Shown here in pieces: positions 12,801 through 27,800 of a stretch of DNA of 64,000 bases. This DNA is from Fasciolopsis buskii (Eukaryota; Platyhelminthes; Trematoda; Plagiorchiida; Fasciolidae). The stretch spans positions 62,001 to 126,000 of the forward strand of contig LUCM01002927.1 of NCBI GenBank assembly GCA_008360955.1, written 5' to 3'. Position numbers and translations under genes: made by a program. The notes under the pieces were generated by a model, which worked only from the letters and a program-made list of their open reading frames with translations, was not told the DNA's origin and made no database searches. Numbering within the stretch: position 1 is the first letter of the stretch; each line of letters starts with the position of its first letter.

Positions 12801-15800
12801 AATGCTGTCGCCTACGCGATCCATTCTATCACTCAATCCTTGAGTAACTCTACGCGATCTCTCCGCCACTTTTTCCTCGATTAATCCACCGCCTTCGATT
12901 CCACAGGCCGATCTTGTCTTCTTCTGAAGCTTTAAACAACGTTTTTCTAACTTTCGAACCATTTCACGATAGAGAGGAGTAAACCAGTGTAGGGTAAACA
13001 ATTTATGATCCCCCTGTCCACATTTACGCAGCATTTCATGTTATTGTTTTATTGCCTTTCCGAGTATCGACCGTTGTGAGGGATCTTCCGGGATTTTTTG
13101 GCTTTTGAAATCTTTAAGTAAGTCGACTGCGGTACATTTTCAAGCCGCTTTCGCTGTCCCAGGTTTCAAGAAATTCGACTAAAACGTGCATCGAACAAAA
13201 TGTTTTTCTTTTCATCCCATTCCGGTCTAGAAATGAACCCATCTAAGTGCCTTGGTTGTACTGACAGTTCTCTTTGCCCACATTCACGCAAAAGTATTGT
13301 TCCATTGATCCCCAAATCTTAGTGAAGAGTTAGTTCCGCCAGATATTCGGGTGTTACCCGGTCACCAGTCCGTGATGGTAATCTGAGATATGGTAAGACT
13401 TTGCAAAATTATGACAATTGTGATTTTCAGACAGTCAAACTCAGTCCCACTAGAATCTTCCTTGTGCGAAAGTTGTAAGGGGAGTGCACAAATACGAGGA
13501 TGGTTGTGACAGAATAGTTTCGGATGCGCGCTCACCTGATAAGCCACAATTAATGACGAAACCGATGATGTGCTTCCGCTGAAATTTTGTTCATCCAACC
13601 GTATGCGAAACACATTATCGGCTACAAAACGCAACGACAATCATTTCCCGAAATGGAATCGCCAACGTGTTCTTCCGGTCGCGCTATAATGTTCCGTGGA
13701 CTTTTGAAATAGGACTTCAAAGCGATCTGTTCCCCCTGGCCTAAGCGATCACACCGAGTCCAAGTTGCAAATTATATGCTGGCTTATCCTTCTGTTGTTC
13801 TGACCAATCCAGTAAGCGCCAATCTTCTCTCGTTCCTCCTGCAAGTGACCTATATGTTAAACTCTCTCTTGTGCTCTAGCTACCGTGAATATTAATCAGT
13901 AAGGACAGGGGGAAGATGTACATGTAGTTCCTCTCCAAATTTATTTGGGTTTCTTTAGACCCCATTCATGTTTAAACAGCTTCTGTCAATACTTTGATTT
14001 AAATCCCCAGTTTAATGGAATATTCTGTCTTACATGTAGGCATAATTGCTTAAAAAATCATACAAATGCAAATATACGACTCACTCGACCAGTCTTTATT
14101 CCCGACCACATCTGATATTAGTCATAGGTAATAGGATACAAGTGCTTGTTTGTTTGTAATTCACGGAAAACGAACCTTGTTATCACTACGCATTATTCTC
14201 AAGTTACAATCGTACTGGGAAAATTTGTTCAAAACAATCAAGACCCCCAATCATCCACTTTTGTCAGGCTTTCGGATGATAACAAATGTACACGATGGAA
14301 TTTCATGGCGTGCAAGAATGATGGCCTATACAATGCAAACATTTTCCAATTTGATGTCCTCGAATTTAGCATTGGATAGCTCCGGTCCATTGCCTGAATT
14401 CAGTCGTACAATAATAAACTCGAAAGAAAATCAATTTCACTATTAGGACCAAACGATGTAAGCGGTGTATCGAAAAAATCGATACGCCATGTATTGGTTT
14501 TGATTGTGAATGATATAACGTTAATAACAGCCTTGTTGGCAAATGTAATGCGCCAACGTTTCGACTACCATGGGAAGTCTTTCTCAAGGCAAGTTTTACA
14601 AACAATATATATCATTCACAATTCGATTCCATTATTGTTTCACAAATATATTAAGGATTCTTGCTCCAAAATTGGACATTTTCACTTTAACGCTGGCACA
14701 ACCGGCCAAACAGGTAAATTTTCCGGACCCACGGTAGTCGAAACGTTGGCGCATTACATCTGCCAACAACGCGATGTTATTAACATTATATCATTCGCAA
14801 TATAAATTTAAAAAATGTTCCAACCTAGGACGACAGGCGTCCGAATTCTCAATGATGGAATCTCATCGGTCTGCGGCCAGGGATAATTTCTGACTGAATT
14901 CTTGAACAGTCCGCATGCTTCGTGAAAAATTCGTAAACCATCGACTTCAATGCCCACCTGTGCACGGATGGATCAAATCGCTAGTGAAAGTTTGCCTAAT
15001 TCAGTAGTATAGAACCGGAAGCAATTTCTACAAGCATGACAACTACCCGGGAGGAAGTGAGTTACCTTCTACCGTCATAATGACCAGCGAATCTGGGATT
15101 GGAATACCTGATATCATTGGGGTTATAGACACCACCAACTTGGTTGTCATTTCTTAACGTCGCTCTACTAACGACCAGAAAAGAAGTCAGTTTTTGGAAA
15201 TACTTTCACCAAGAAGATGGAAGATCGATTTACTGCATTATGCTATTGTATTTCCCAACGTTTACGCGCCCCAGTTAGTTTACATTTCGAATCAAAATAG
15301 TGTGCTATCTTCTCAGTGGAGTGCTTTGAACTCCACATCTTGGAGAAGGGAAAGTACTCTAAGAATTCGGGGCTTAAATTCGTTCCAAGGTAGATTGACA
15401 GTAAATAATTTCTCTACAGATTATATTTTTTTATCTTTTATCTTTTATTTACTTTATTAATGAAATAACAATGTGCATCATCTTTCAGAAGGGGGCCGCG
15501 GCCAACACAGGGTTGCCAAGTGAGGAACGTGACCGAAGGTGGAAGGACTCGAACCCGCGACCTTCAAGTGCAAAGGACACGATCTCATCTACTTGGCCAT
15601 TGCCGGCCAGTATGGCGTTTTATTTTTATCCCAAATCTTTCCGTTGTCAAGCTTTTCAGCTTCATTATTTTTTTACGATCAACAACCATTTACTAATGTG
15701 CTCTAACTTTTATTTCTACCCGGTAAAGCAGACTACTTAGATGCTCCACAAACGACAAAAAGAAAGAAGTACGTGTACGAAGAACGATGTGCAAATCAAT

Positions 15801-18800
15801 AACATCAAGGGCCAGGAAAGTGCCATTTCAACGAATGTCTCCAACAATCGCGTACCAGGGTCTCTTGGATCTTAATTCGGGAGCCTAATTAATTAGTCTC
15901 GAGGAGGTCTGCTGATCCGAGTTAGCATATCATTTCGATGTGTCGTAGATCGATTACTTCGATCCAAATTTCATGTACTACCGGCCTCAACGAAGATCCC
16001 AAAGCGAGACAAGCGATTTGCTGTCACACGGAACATAGAACCAGACAAACTAGCATTTTGTATCAAAATATTCTTCTGAAGGTTTAACCCTAGTTCGCAG
16101 CCGTGACTTAGGCCTAGCCTCGGAGTTACCAGTACACTTTGTTCGTCATTTTCGAGAATTATTGGACAGACACTGATGTTCAAAAGCTGACAATCGCGGC
16201 GTATCTTCTGTCCGCAACCGCGGCTGGATACACTCAAACTATGACCCACAATAGCGTGTCACCCCGGGACTATGAATAGGTAAACTGGCAAAAATCAATC
16301 GGGCGTTTTGTGCACTCGAGCGCACTTCATCCCATACCCGACCTGTTGATGAGGTGGGCGTACGCAAGATTTCCTGTAGGAGGATCATTAACTACCTACT
16401 GTTGTTTACAGTTATTGAAACAACTTACACATATGACGCGAATTTCGAAACGGCAACATTGAACATGGAGTGGAGTGGAAGATAGCTGCTTATGACACAC
16501 CTAAAATGAAAAACGATCATGTGTCTAATTTCCGTATCGTTTGATTACTATTGGCCGCAAGAGTTCACAAAATCGGGTCATCTGAGCCAAACTGCCAAAG
16601 TGTACTTCGTCTCTTCCTCCACCCAATCATCGGTTAGACCGCTGTGGTTATTAGATTCACGGAAATTGTAAACTCCCGGAACCCGAATCCAGCTGGTGAA
16701 CAGGGCAAGAGAAATCTGCATATCAGTTTGTTCACACATAATCTGATGTTCAGATTTCATTGTTTTGTACGAGAATTTGGGACTGCATAGGTTTGCACTT
16801 TGAGAAGACTGTCAGTGTGAACAATCAGTTAGAGATAACGAGAAAATTCAAATGTAATTTTCCCTATCCTGGGATGAGAAATACTTACTTTATTACGGTT
16901 CAAAAATTGATTCCACTTTCTCTTCTCAACCTCATGTTTACGCAACCCAGTGGGAGAAAGTTGTCAAATGAGTCACGTTTTCTCTTGGACTCGTGAGCGT
17001 TCCCCTTTTCTTGTTTCAGTAATGATCGAATATAAAGGGAAAATCCATTTACATACCACGCATCCAAAGGCCAATGTAAAGAGTCACAAATCGAACAAGC
17101 AACATTCCGCCTGCCAGGCAGATGCTCTTGTCACAATGATCTTCAGCATTGCTTGCGTGACGGAAAACCCTGGGTTTCAAAACTACCGGTCCTTTGATTG
17201 GCTGCGCTACAATTCTGTGTCATTATTATTTTGCTGTTTTCGTGCGTCAGTTTTGGTTCCACGTTCGCCGCTACCGTCGGTCGCAATTATTGGTGGTTCT
17301 CACCGTGGCTTGGGATCACGCACTATTGTACCACAAAGTTCTTCTAATCCATCTTGAAGAGGCACTCGTGCTGACTGGCAGACAGTTCTTAAATGCACCC
17401 TTCAGGCCAAAATGTCCATTCCGGCATTATTGAGTACCAACATTCACTCTCTGTTTACGAAAACGTCAGATCTGTCGCTCACACACTTCAATCACTGATC
17501 CATGTTCACACGTGTGCCATCTGCACACAAGAATCGTGGCTGGACCCGGATATCGCTGATTCACTCGTGTCGATAGACAGCTTCGGACTTTATCAGCAGG
17601 ACAGTTTCAGGTAAGACGACTGGAGACAGTGTGGCAACATACTTAAATTCCTTCTAGTCTAGCAACTTTGAAGTTATTTCGATATACTCAATAAGTGGAA
17701 CTGAGTGCCTGGTGACACAGTTTCATCCTAGGTTTCCCCACCATACCAGTACAACCATAACAAGCTTATATATTACCATTTTTAGCTCGCAACACAACAT
17801 CACAACATTTTCCTCGATGAGTCTATTTTTTCTTCATTTTTACAAGTTGATTTATGACTTTTTCCTATTTTCTCCTATGTCTTTTCGACAGAAATGCGAC
17901 ATTTTCGTACGGAAATATCTATATGATACAGTACACATCAAATCTGAGGTCGCTGACTAGATTCCATTTAGGGCTTCGATGCGAAGAGGCGTGATAGCCC
18001 AGTGGATTTCCTATTCCACCTAGCATATTAGTACTTGTTGCATCTCAGACTGCAACGATTATCAACTGTTCGAAAATATTGCTGAATAGTTAGAAGAAAT
18101 TCCACTGGTTGCGTCTCGGAGATGCAAAACTAACGTACTCAGGCTCTAGGCTTGGACCTCACTGCAAATGGGTAGGATTGCTCAAAGTGAAGGATTCTGG
18201 TCATAAAGAATTTATGAAACTTTTGTCAGTCAATTGATAAGCGATACGCCAGGAGCAGTCGCGGTTGCTACCAGTGCTGTCAGCGGTCGCGTGAACACGA
18301 GGTATGGATGCGAAATTCGTTGTCCGTCTGACCAGCGATACTTTGGGACTCATGTTTCTTCTCACAACGTAACCTATAATCCTCCTATGGATGGTCACGA
18401 TCACAAATGAAACGAAAACCACACACTTGGGGCTTGGGAAGGAGGTCATGCGCTGCTAGCGTTTGCCAATGCAGGTGTGTTCTGGTAATCACCAAACACT
18501 GAATAAAATATTTGCCCTAAAGTTACGTGAACTCTGCTTTAATCGACGAATGATACATGTGGTGTGGTGTGACATGAACCAATTTCCCAGGAACATCCGC
18601 TGCAAGAGGTGCCCCGATCTATTTCGGTTTGACCTCACAGTGATGACAGATTGTAAAGGTCCAAATTTATCACTGTAAGTTTTTTTCCACTGCTATGTAT
18701 TCTTTCGAAAAGCTACTTGGAGATTGCTCGTAATCCGGTAGAATTGGCTGGTTCTGCCGATTTCGAGTTTGTATGCTTTGCCGTGTCATTCCACAACAAG

Positions 18801-21800
18801 TGTATACAATGCGGTTTTAAACGTGATAAAAGTCCACGGGTGTTTCCCACCACCCTTCCGAGCAATTTTAACGGTCGGATCATGTTTGCCCAATTGTTTT
18901 GCAAGCCGCACTTGCCATGAATGCACTGATGTCTATTCGACTTCGCTCAAATGACCTCTTTGGGGTCCGGGTTATGTTTATATTTGACTAAGTTCATTCC
19001 GTCAAATCAATTTAGAACCCATAACCAGGGAAAGAAGAACAGATACTCTCCAAAAGACGTTAAGTTGAAGGAAGTTATCAAATACACAAACACCTTGACG
19101 TTATTGGACAAAAAAGACTGGCACCGTACATTTCCAAGCAAAACGCTTTGAAACCTGGTTAGAAAGTCCACAGTTTCGGTTTAATCATTAGGACTGGGTA
19201 CGGATGGTAAAACGATGTTAAGATCACCTTGGTGATTTGGGTTAGATATTCTCCCCCGCTGGCCAAATTTGAGGGTCCGACAGAAGATCGGAAAGTCATC
19301 CTGGCCTTTATAATGAAAATGGAGTGAAGCGAATCTATTTTCAGGTTAACGGTTCCAAGAGGGTTATCGGTTGATGATAGCTTATGTCTACTGTTTATTT
19401 CTCTGTGCACCGATGAACATTCCAAGTTTACGACCGTTTTGACAGCGCATCACATGCACATATCCCGTGGCATTCGGCCTATTCAATCCAACGCGCATTC
19501 TCGAATTCATTCACCGACGGATTGGATTGCAAAAATTAAGCTAATGTTAGCGAGTTCACACTCTAACGTCCGTCGTTCACTCGTCATTGAAGGATCACGT
19601 CTGGATACAAAGTAGACTTGCAATCCATGATTCACAGCTGAGCTAATGGCTAAAACGATCCACGAACTCTCAGAATTTTTCGATTCCAAATCTTGGCATT
19701 TAGACTACCCCGGGGTGTCATCCCCGTTCACGTGCACATCGTGGTCCCCATGGTAATCATACCAGTTTTATTGCGACTCTATTTGAAACCGCATTTCTTC
19801 TGTCGACTGAACCTCTTCGATATTTCACGTAAAGAAGGAAATGTTAATAAGCCTCTGTCTGTCTGTCGCCGGCAGCCAAACAAATGAGAACTTCGTAATT
19901 CATATCATATTCCCTGCAAAATCACAATGTTTATCTTCTAGGCCTTGGAACTGTTGGATTTTACGGGATATTTCGTCCCTATTTTGCACACAATTCCAAA
20001 ATCTGTAGTCCACAGTGGTGAAAACAAAATGCCACGGACCCGAACGGGTATGAGAATGCTCTCAAGTGAGCTATCGACTGGTAAAATGAACGACCCATTA
20101 AGAAGGGAAGCCAAAACTGCTGAATATGTTAAGGAAAAGCCGCATTCCATTACCCTCACAATGGTTGCCCTGAAACATCCGGGTCTGGAAACATAATACT
20201 AGGTCACAATAGTCAAATAACACTGGTGTAGAAACTAAAACACGACTTGCCATCACAAACCTGAATCGGCTGATGAACCTACCTCTGCGGTTTGCTGAGT
20301 CCACAAGGCTTGCTGATAGTACGATTCCAAACCGGGCTCTTGAAAGATGAGATATCGACGTCCGGGAGCCGAGATCACGTGATGGAAGCGAACCTTATGA
20401 CTGACAGTCAATTGCATTTGGTTGTGATTGCTCGTCTCTAACACCGTGTTCCACCAATTCATTTTGTCCAACGGGAACTCCGATTTATTGCTCGTAACGG
20501 ACGAGATTTGCAATTGAATGGTTCTGAGCTGAACGACAGATTTGCCACCCTTTAATGGACTGTAGGCTAGCAGAGAGTAACCATCTAGCGTGTGCACAGA
20601 AAGAAAAGCAAACTATCGATTAAGGCAGGTGTTAAACAAGAAGAAAAGCCTATTTGTCCTGCAATACACTTTCCACTAGCACTTCCAATGAATACAGTTA
20701 CGCACAATAGATCATCAAAAAGGATGTCTAAAAGAAATCGCCTCACTCCTGTTCCCTTTTTCTTAGAAAAAATTGGGTTGATTGCAACCATTTGCTGCGG
20801 GAAAATCTGATAGAACATGAAAAATCAACTGATTTGGAAAAGAAACAATTGAATATACACCTTACGATGAAGCAGGGGGAAAACATGCAGCGAGATGTCC
20901 TTTCTCGAATAGTGCATTTCGAGTTCACTGACCATTAGTTTGGCAATCAGATCGGGTTCGTTCATTAGTCAGTGAACCGCAAATGTATATACGGCGGGAC
21001 ACGTGTTTGTACTTTCAACGTTGCCAAAGCGTCCCATAGAGCCGGGCGGAAAACGTGCATTCCGGTGAGTAAATTGGGCAAATCCCATAAGCAAACGAAT
21101 TCCAATTCGAACGTGAAAAACTGGATTCTTTCAGTGGTTTTTCTGACGACTGGACATTACACGGTAGCTTTGTGATTCGCCTACTCAAATGAGGCATGGA
21201 AATAGGCGAATTTTTAATTTTGTTTACTGAACGAATCTTTTATCACACTGGCCCATTTGTGGTTTTGGGAAACAAAATCCACGGATTTAAACATTTTTTT
21301 CTCTCTAATCTACTCACTGAAAACCTTTTCCCCAAAAGAAACCGGGAAGTAGATGATCGTAATCACACAATTTCGGTAGACCATAATCGACCCTCGTGGG
21401 AAGCAATTCAGTATCACCGGTGACGTAAGCGCTATCGGGATCGGGCGTGACTATTGACCCAGGAAGTGAAGTAAAAGTGTTTTGTATTTTGCAATTATAA
21501 TTTTTGATTTCCACCACCCCTTACTCACCTTTGTTTGATGATCAGGAGGAAAAAAGTTTTATCACCAGTCGGAATGCCAAATGTCAGCTGAGGTGCGGAT
21601 TCCAGGACTTAGTTGGAACACGAAGGACGTGTATTGCCGGTGGGTCTAGTGAAGGAAGAAATAGCTGTTGAAGCACTTGCCGGGTTTTGACAACCAATCA
21701 TTTGCAGAGTTGAGCTAACTATGAGAAGTCCTCCACCTTGGCCCGATTTGTACCTGCGCGTACAACCAACCCGAGTGTTTGTATCGCGTTTGCTCTACCG

Positions 21801-24800
21801 GCTGGGATAAGAGATCATGCCGCATAGTTTCTGGACATTTTCCTTAAAGGTCAATCGTTACACGCCCAAATTGCGCGAGCACATGGCATCCACTATATTG
21901 ACCTTTTGGCAGTTCGATTTAAGGAACGCGATTTGTCCGAATCAAAAAGCTGTTTGCAGCAATTCTACATCCATAGTGTTCTACGACAGGTGGTCTGATT
22001 TGATCAGAAATCGTAGGAAAATTCATCCGTCATCTGAACCGAACCAGACTTTGTAACTAATTATTTATTCATTTTAAGTGTTCAATTCCTGCAGACGCCA
22101 CTACTGACAGCCAACTGGCAAATACGAGTCTGACAGGTTAACCTACCCGGCTGAACCCGTCACCCTTTTCAAGCCGGGTTTGTTCGTTTCTCGTCACACA
22201 AAGCAACATCCACGAAATAAGAACAACAACGGCAACAAAAACTGGCACACAAGATCAGTCCGGTCTGCTAGCAGGTTTTATAGCTCGGTCAGGTTTAGCC
22301 TACTTACTACGGTAAAGATAGGTGGGTGGTTTAGAGGCCAAAACTCCTTTGGTGAATATCAACGTCTTTGGTTGTGATCATCCCGTGGTTGGTCACTTCT
22401 ACATCTGACTGCCTTTGGATGGTCGCTGCTAGCTTGCAAAACTATTGTACAATTGCTGTGTATTTCTAAACAGTATTATTACTCTACTTTGACCTTGAAC
22501 AATTCTCAATCCGAGCGGCTAAAAATTTATTTTTATTGGGACTTGAAAAGTCTGCCATATTCGGTTTGCTTAAAATACTATTCGGTTGTCTCATGCGTGT
22601 TCCTTCACTCAAACCGACCCACTTTTATAAGCTGTCTTCCGGAGTTATTTGCAAACTATTCACTATAGAGACGTCATTCATATCTCAGCCCGTTTCTCGA
22701 TTCGGTGCCAAGCGCTTTTATCCCTCCGAACACTTCTCCTACATAAAGGTAAAATCTAAGTGACGCTTGAATGCTGGAACCGCGTGTGGGGTAAATCGTT
22801 TGTGTTACTGAGTTCTAAGCAAGACCATCCAAACGATCGAGGACCCGTTCCTGTTCCCGGTTTCCAATCTACAGTTACTAGCTTATCATTGGACGAGTGT
22901 TTCTCTATCTATTTTACGCCGTTCCTAATTGGATTTTCGTTCTCCACGATATGTCTTAGAAGGTCCTGCTCTGGTACCTTCTTTCTGTTCCTCTCCTCCG
23001 ATAACTGGCCATCGTAGTAACCTCTTCATTCATCTGGTGTAAAAATCACATCTTTCGCTCTTCCCCTTTTGTCCGTTCCGTTTTGAATTAATCTCCCACC
23101 TTTTGTTTTCCCAGTTACTTACAATATTGGGCTATTTAAAACAAGATTAGAAAGCTGATTCCCCCGGGGAATTTCTCTCACAAAAGTTAGTCAGACTGGA
23201 AAATAACACTACTCATTTCGCTATCGTTATATTAATTCATTTGATCCTTGACGGCTGATGGGAAACACTGGAAATTCAATAGTTGCTTTGTCAATCAGGC
23301 GCAATGCCATTTTAACGGCACAGAATTTCGCCTGAATTTTCTCAGCCACGGCTAACTGGTAACCGTTTGCGTGCACTTTCTCCAGAGTTCAAAAAAGAAT
23401 AAAATGTCCCGCCGAATCCGGAGAAGAGAATAATTGAACTCTGTACAGGCAGAGCGGAAAGTCAACCAAGTATAAAGAAAACAAAAGCGGTTATTCTTGC
23501 CAAGAAATTTCTTCGCTCTCCCACGGTTTCCAAGTCGAAATTAACGCCAAAGTGAATGAAGCCAACGAGTTGTGCGACTGGAGTGAACAAACAGCACCCA
23601 GGTCTCCTCAACGTGATCTGGGTATCATTCGTGATAAGCGCACTTTGTGAAACAGGAACAGTCCCGAAGGGCTTTTTTCTTAACACTCCGCGCGCATGTG
23701 CTCACAGGGCAGCGGTGGTTTACACGGTGATATGAGACGAATAGTGAGCTTGAAATTTTTGGAAGAGTCACGTCGCGTTTGTTTGAATGCTAATATCATG
23801 TTTGAAATTTGGACAGCGTTTTAAATGTGGCACTTTTCCTGACTTGGTCAATTCTCATAATTCCAACCAATGAACTCAATTGACAGCCGGATTTTGCCAA
23901 ATCGAAACGTGACCCAATTAAGGAAAATTGTTGTGTAAAAGAACCACAGCATTTTCCACACAAAACAAGTGCTTGCGCTTCACGTCAATTTGGAACTGAA
24001 AGTCTACACAACCGGTAGGCGATTCGACCAAGTCACGTGATTTTACCACTTGCCTGTCCCGGTTGTCCTTGGGTTCAAAATACAGATAGCCTGGTTGAAC
24101 GTGAGATCGGAAGCGTAGATATCAATGGGTGCCCAATAAATTCGTTTTGCTTAGTACTGGTGAAAGATGATCACACGCGTTCCGATATTTTTCAGTCATC
24201 ATCACTCTTAAACCTCCCCACCTGATTTCTGATATCCGTTTTATATACTTTTGAGTCAGACAGTAAATAATGCAAAGACGAATTCTTAGATTCCTTCGTT
24301 TTGTTCCTGTTACCGTGGCAAATTGAATTTCTTGTTGGTGATAGATCCCACTCAGATTTCATTTATATGGTCCGCGTGTGAATCGTATCGCGTCAACACA
24401 GTCTGCTTGTGCAATCAAAACACGGTCCGCTGTGTGAACTACTATTTCATTCAATACAATTCCGTCATTGTTCGTCCTGGTTCCAAATTCGGATTCCACT
24501 ACACCTCACTGGGACGAACCGGCGCTGCAAGCATTCCCAGTGCAACTCCACTATTGTGAGCCTATTAGGAAATAAGACGCATTACGTTGTGACATATTTA
24601 CGTCATTATTTGCTATTTGTCTTATGGTAAAGGAGAGACCACGTTGGAGGAGACATCTTATTTGCACAATTTTCGGTGATAGAGTTCCGCTGTTCCGATT
24701 CATTTGCGAATTCAGGTGTTTCCAAACGGTGATTTGTATTTATCTACGACTTTGACAACTTTGAGTGAGTCTCAAACCGATGACTGAATCAAATCTCGAC

Positions 24801-27800
24801 CAAGAAAAAGTATCTGTTGTGAGAAGATAGACAAGCATCGGAAGTACAATGCTTCCAGCGCGATTAGAACCGCGTGTAGTTCGCAAGGGTCACGTGCACT
24901 TGTCCGTGTGATATGCAGTCTCGACGGGCCCGGGTTGGAAGGGGGGAGGTTGCTGCATTTGCAAAATCCGGTTCATCAGAGGGAAGTAAATCCCAATCGG
25001 GACTCACACCCAGGATGTGAGCTTGGGATTCACACGAAACATGCAGATCGCCTTTTGTGATTTTTTACTGCTGAGTTTCACCTCACGGTCCATAGAGTTT
25101 AAGTTGGGAAACATTGTAAGTTAATTCAAAAAGGATAAGGAAATCACTGATTCTCTCTCTCTCACTTAAGTGACGATTAATTTGTTACCCAAAGCCTGAG
25201 ATACATCATCATAGAATTGTAGCCGGTACTGATGCGAAAACAAACCTGTCTACGTGTGAATAACTAACAGACGGATCACGGCGCAGAGATTAAGAGTGAA
25301 CTGTGACAATTTTCGGACCCAGCTATTCATGGGAAAAATTTTTCTATCACTGGGCTAAAACCAGCTCGTCTAGGAATTTCCCGGCCTTAAGGTAGATTTT
25401 CCGTAAGCGGTGATCGAGGCGGATTGTTAGAGGTCAATCAAGCTAGAGACCTTTACAAGAAATAAGTTTACTTCTCTTGTGGAATTGGCGGGATAACCAC
25501 AAAGGGTTGCTAACGCCACTCATTGGCATTCATCATGATAGTTGTGCACAAGACAGAATCCATTTGGCAAATGGAGGCGCTCGTGAGACGAATGAGAACG
25601 GGAGGAATTGTACTGAAAATATTTGGATCGAGTGATGATGAGTTTGTGAATTTACACTGATTTTCACGATTGGCATTGTAGCATGTGCAAACAGAACGAG
25701 ATATTAGCGGAATATTTGGGCGCGATTATTTAACAGTGAATCCGGTTTACGTAGTCATCAGTATAGCACATCAAAATTTCAAGCTTCTTAATGTGCTTTT
25801 TTATTTGGTCATTTCCAGTCCCAAGATTTCATGCAAAAATGATTGCATTCATGAAAGACAAACACTCCACGTCCGATGACCTGGAGGCTTCACTAACTGA
25901 GGGAACTTGTACTGTATAAATAATTGACATAATATTGTAACAGTCTAGTGACCACATGTGTTCTCGTTGACTATTGGACACTAAACGTCATTTAGTAAAC
26001 TTTGCAGATTATTTAGTATTCATTAGATATGGGAAGTAAGGCCATTTCCGAAGTGATTTTAAACTTTGAGCCCGATCACGTGACATTATTATCCAGCATG
26101 GGCTACTTGAATACCGACTGATGCAAGCGGAAGAAAATCCGGCAGACACATTATCCCCCCTCGCGACAAATTATTTCAGTGGTCAGAAGGCCACATGCTA
26201 GTGTTTAGGGTGAGTAATTGCCGAGACGTATTATTCTCGTTGATCCACTACTACTGACAGCAAGAAGTCCCCAGCAGTTCCCTTCTAGCAACAGGCAAAA
26301 TAACGATGGATTTTAGAATCTGATAGAACATGGACAGTATGTATAGCTGAAGCCTCCAATAGTGTGCGGGAGAAGAGAGAAAGAGAGAGCGAGTGAGTGG
26401 ATGAGTGGGTGAGAGTAGACAGGACAACAGGGGAGAAAACCGGCTATCAAAACCGTGAAACTTGGAGTGAAATAAAACAAAAGGTCTCATTTTATTCCAG
26501 TGTATTGCCTAATTTGACCCCACATTTCTGTAACAAATTTCATGTGTTCCGTCTACTGGGTTAAGAAAAGTGTTAATTGATTCGAATCCCACCAGTCTTG
26601 CAATAGCTTCACACAGGTTTTATTAGGTACTTTAAGGGTTCAGGGATTTGTTTCATAATTTATACCACATTTGTACATTGTAACATGACTTCTGTGGATT
26701 TGCCCACATATGTTTTGAGCTTTCGTTCCAGTGTCATTGCTAATTCATCCATCCTCAGGTCGAATGATCTTGACTTTATCGACTTTTATTCCATCTCTCC
26801 CCTTATAACTGTCAGTTTGGCAAAAGATCATTCATTGGTCAACCTCAGCTGTATATGTGACACATACTAGGTAATTTAGTCACGTAACTGGGTTCCAAAT
26901 CTCAAATGTGATTTGAATATTCGTATTGTGCCCAAACTAGCAAACTGCATTCGTCCAAGCCCGGACCGAGGCCACTTGATGACAGCAATCGATCACAACG
27001 CGGTCATTTAAAGTCAATTAAATTTCAAGTCATTCGTCCGTGATTTTCAGATTGACCTACTCAGGTTAACCCAAGCTGCTTTTGGTACCTGAACCCAAGC
27101 ATTTGTTGGAGTAATTTAATAAACTTTCGTGTTTGTAAGGTGTACCCAACTGTAAGTAGTATGTAGACTATTGCGCATGCTTATGGAAGAATGAAACATA
27201 GGACGAAACAGAATGCACCTATCGAGCTAACTAATTTTCGATAAACGCTGCTAACGATTCGGATGAGAGTGGGGAGTGAGCCTAACAAAAGGCTGTACAG
27301 GTATGAGTTTGACTAGAAAAGGAAGCGCAGGTTATGCACAGCTGACGAGAAACGATCAGAGGGAAACCAGACTTGTGCTTCTGGGAAAGTTTGCCCTTTC
27401 ATCTGCACCCAAGCCACAATAAATATTGTACACAAAAAAATCTCATGCTGTGGGAACCTGTGTCCTTTTTATGAAAGTCAGCCCAGCCTAATCAACGAAA
27501 ACTTCACGACGAATCACCGTGTGCATTTGAACTGAACTCGTCAACAAAGCGCATACTTAAGGGTTTCAGCAGAGTTAGCAGTTTGACCAATTTGGTATAG
27601 TAATAACATTTAAAATTTGGAATATTTACATTTTTGCTGTCAGTAACTTCGATTCAACAAAGCCGTCTATCCTGTGGCTATCGTCAGTGGTGCATAGTAA
27701 TCAGTGGAACCTCTGTGATTCTGTAATGAGCCTACCCGCAAGCCACTTGGTGAGGTGTGGCACGGCCTGTCGCTAGCCTACATAGACAGACAACCAAAGG

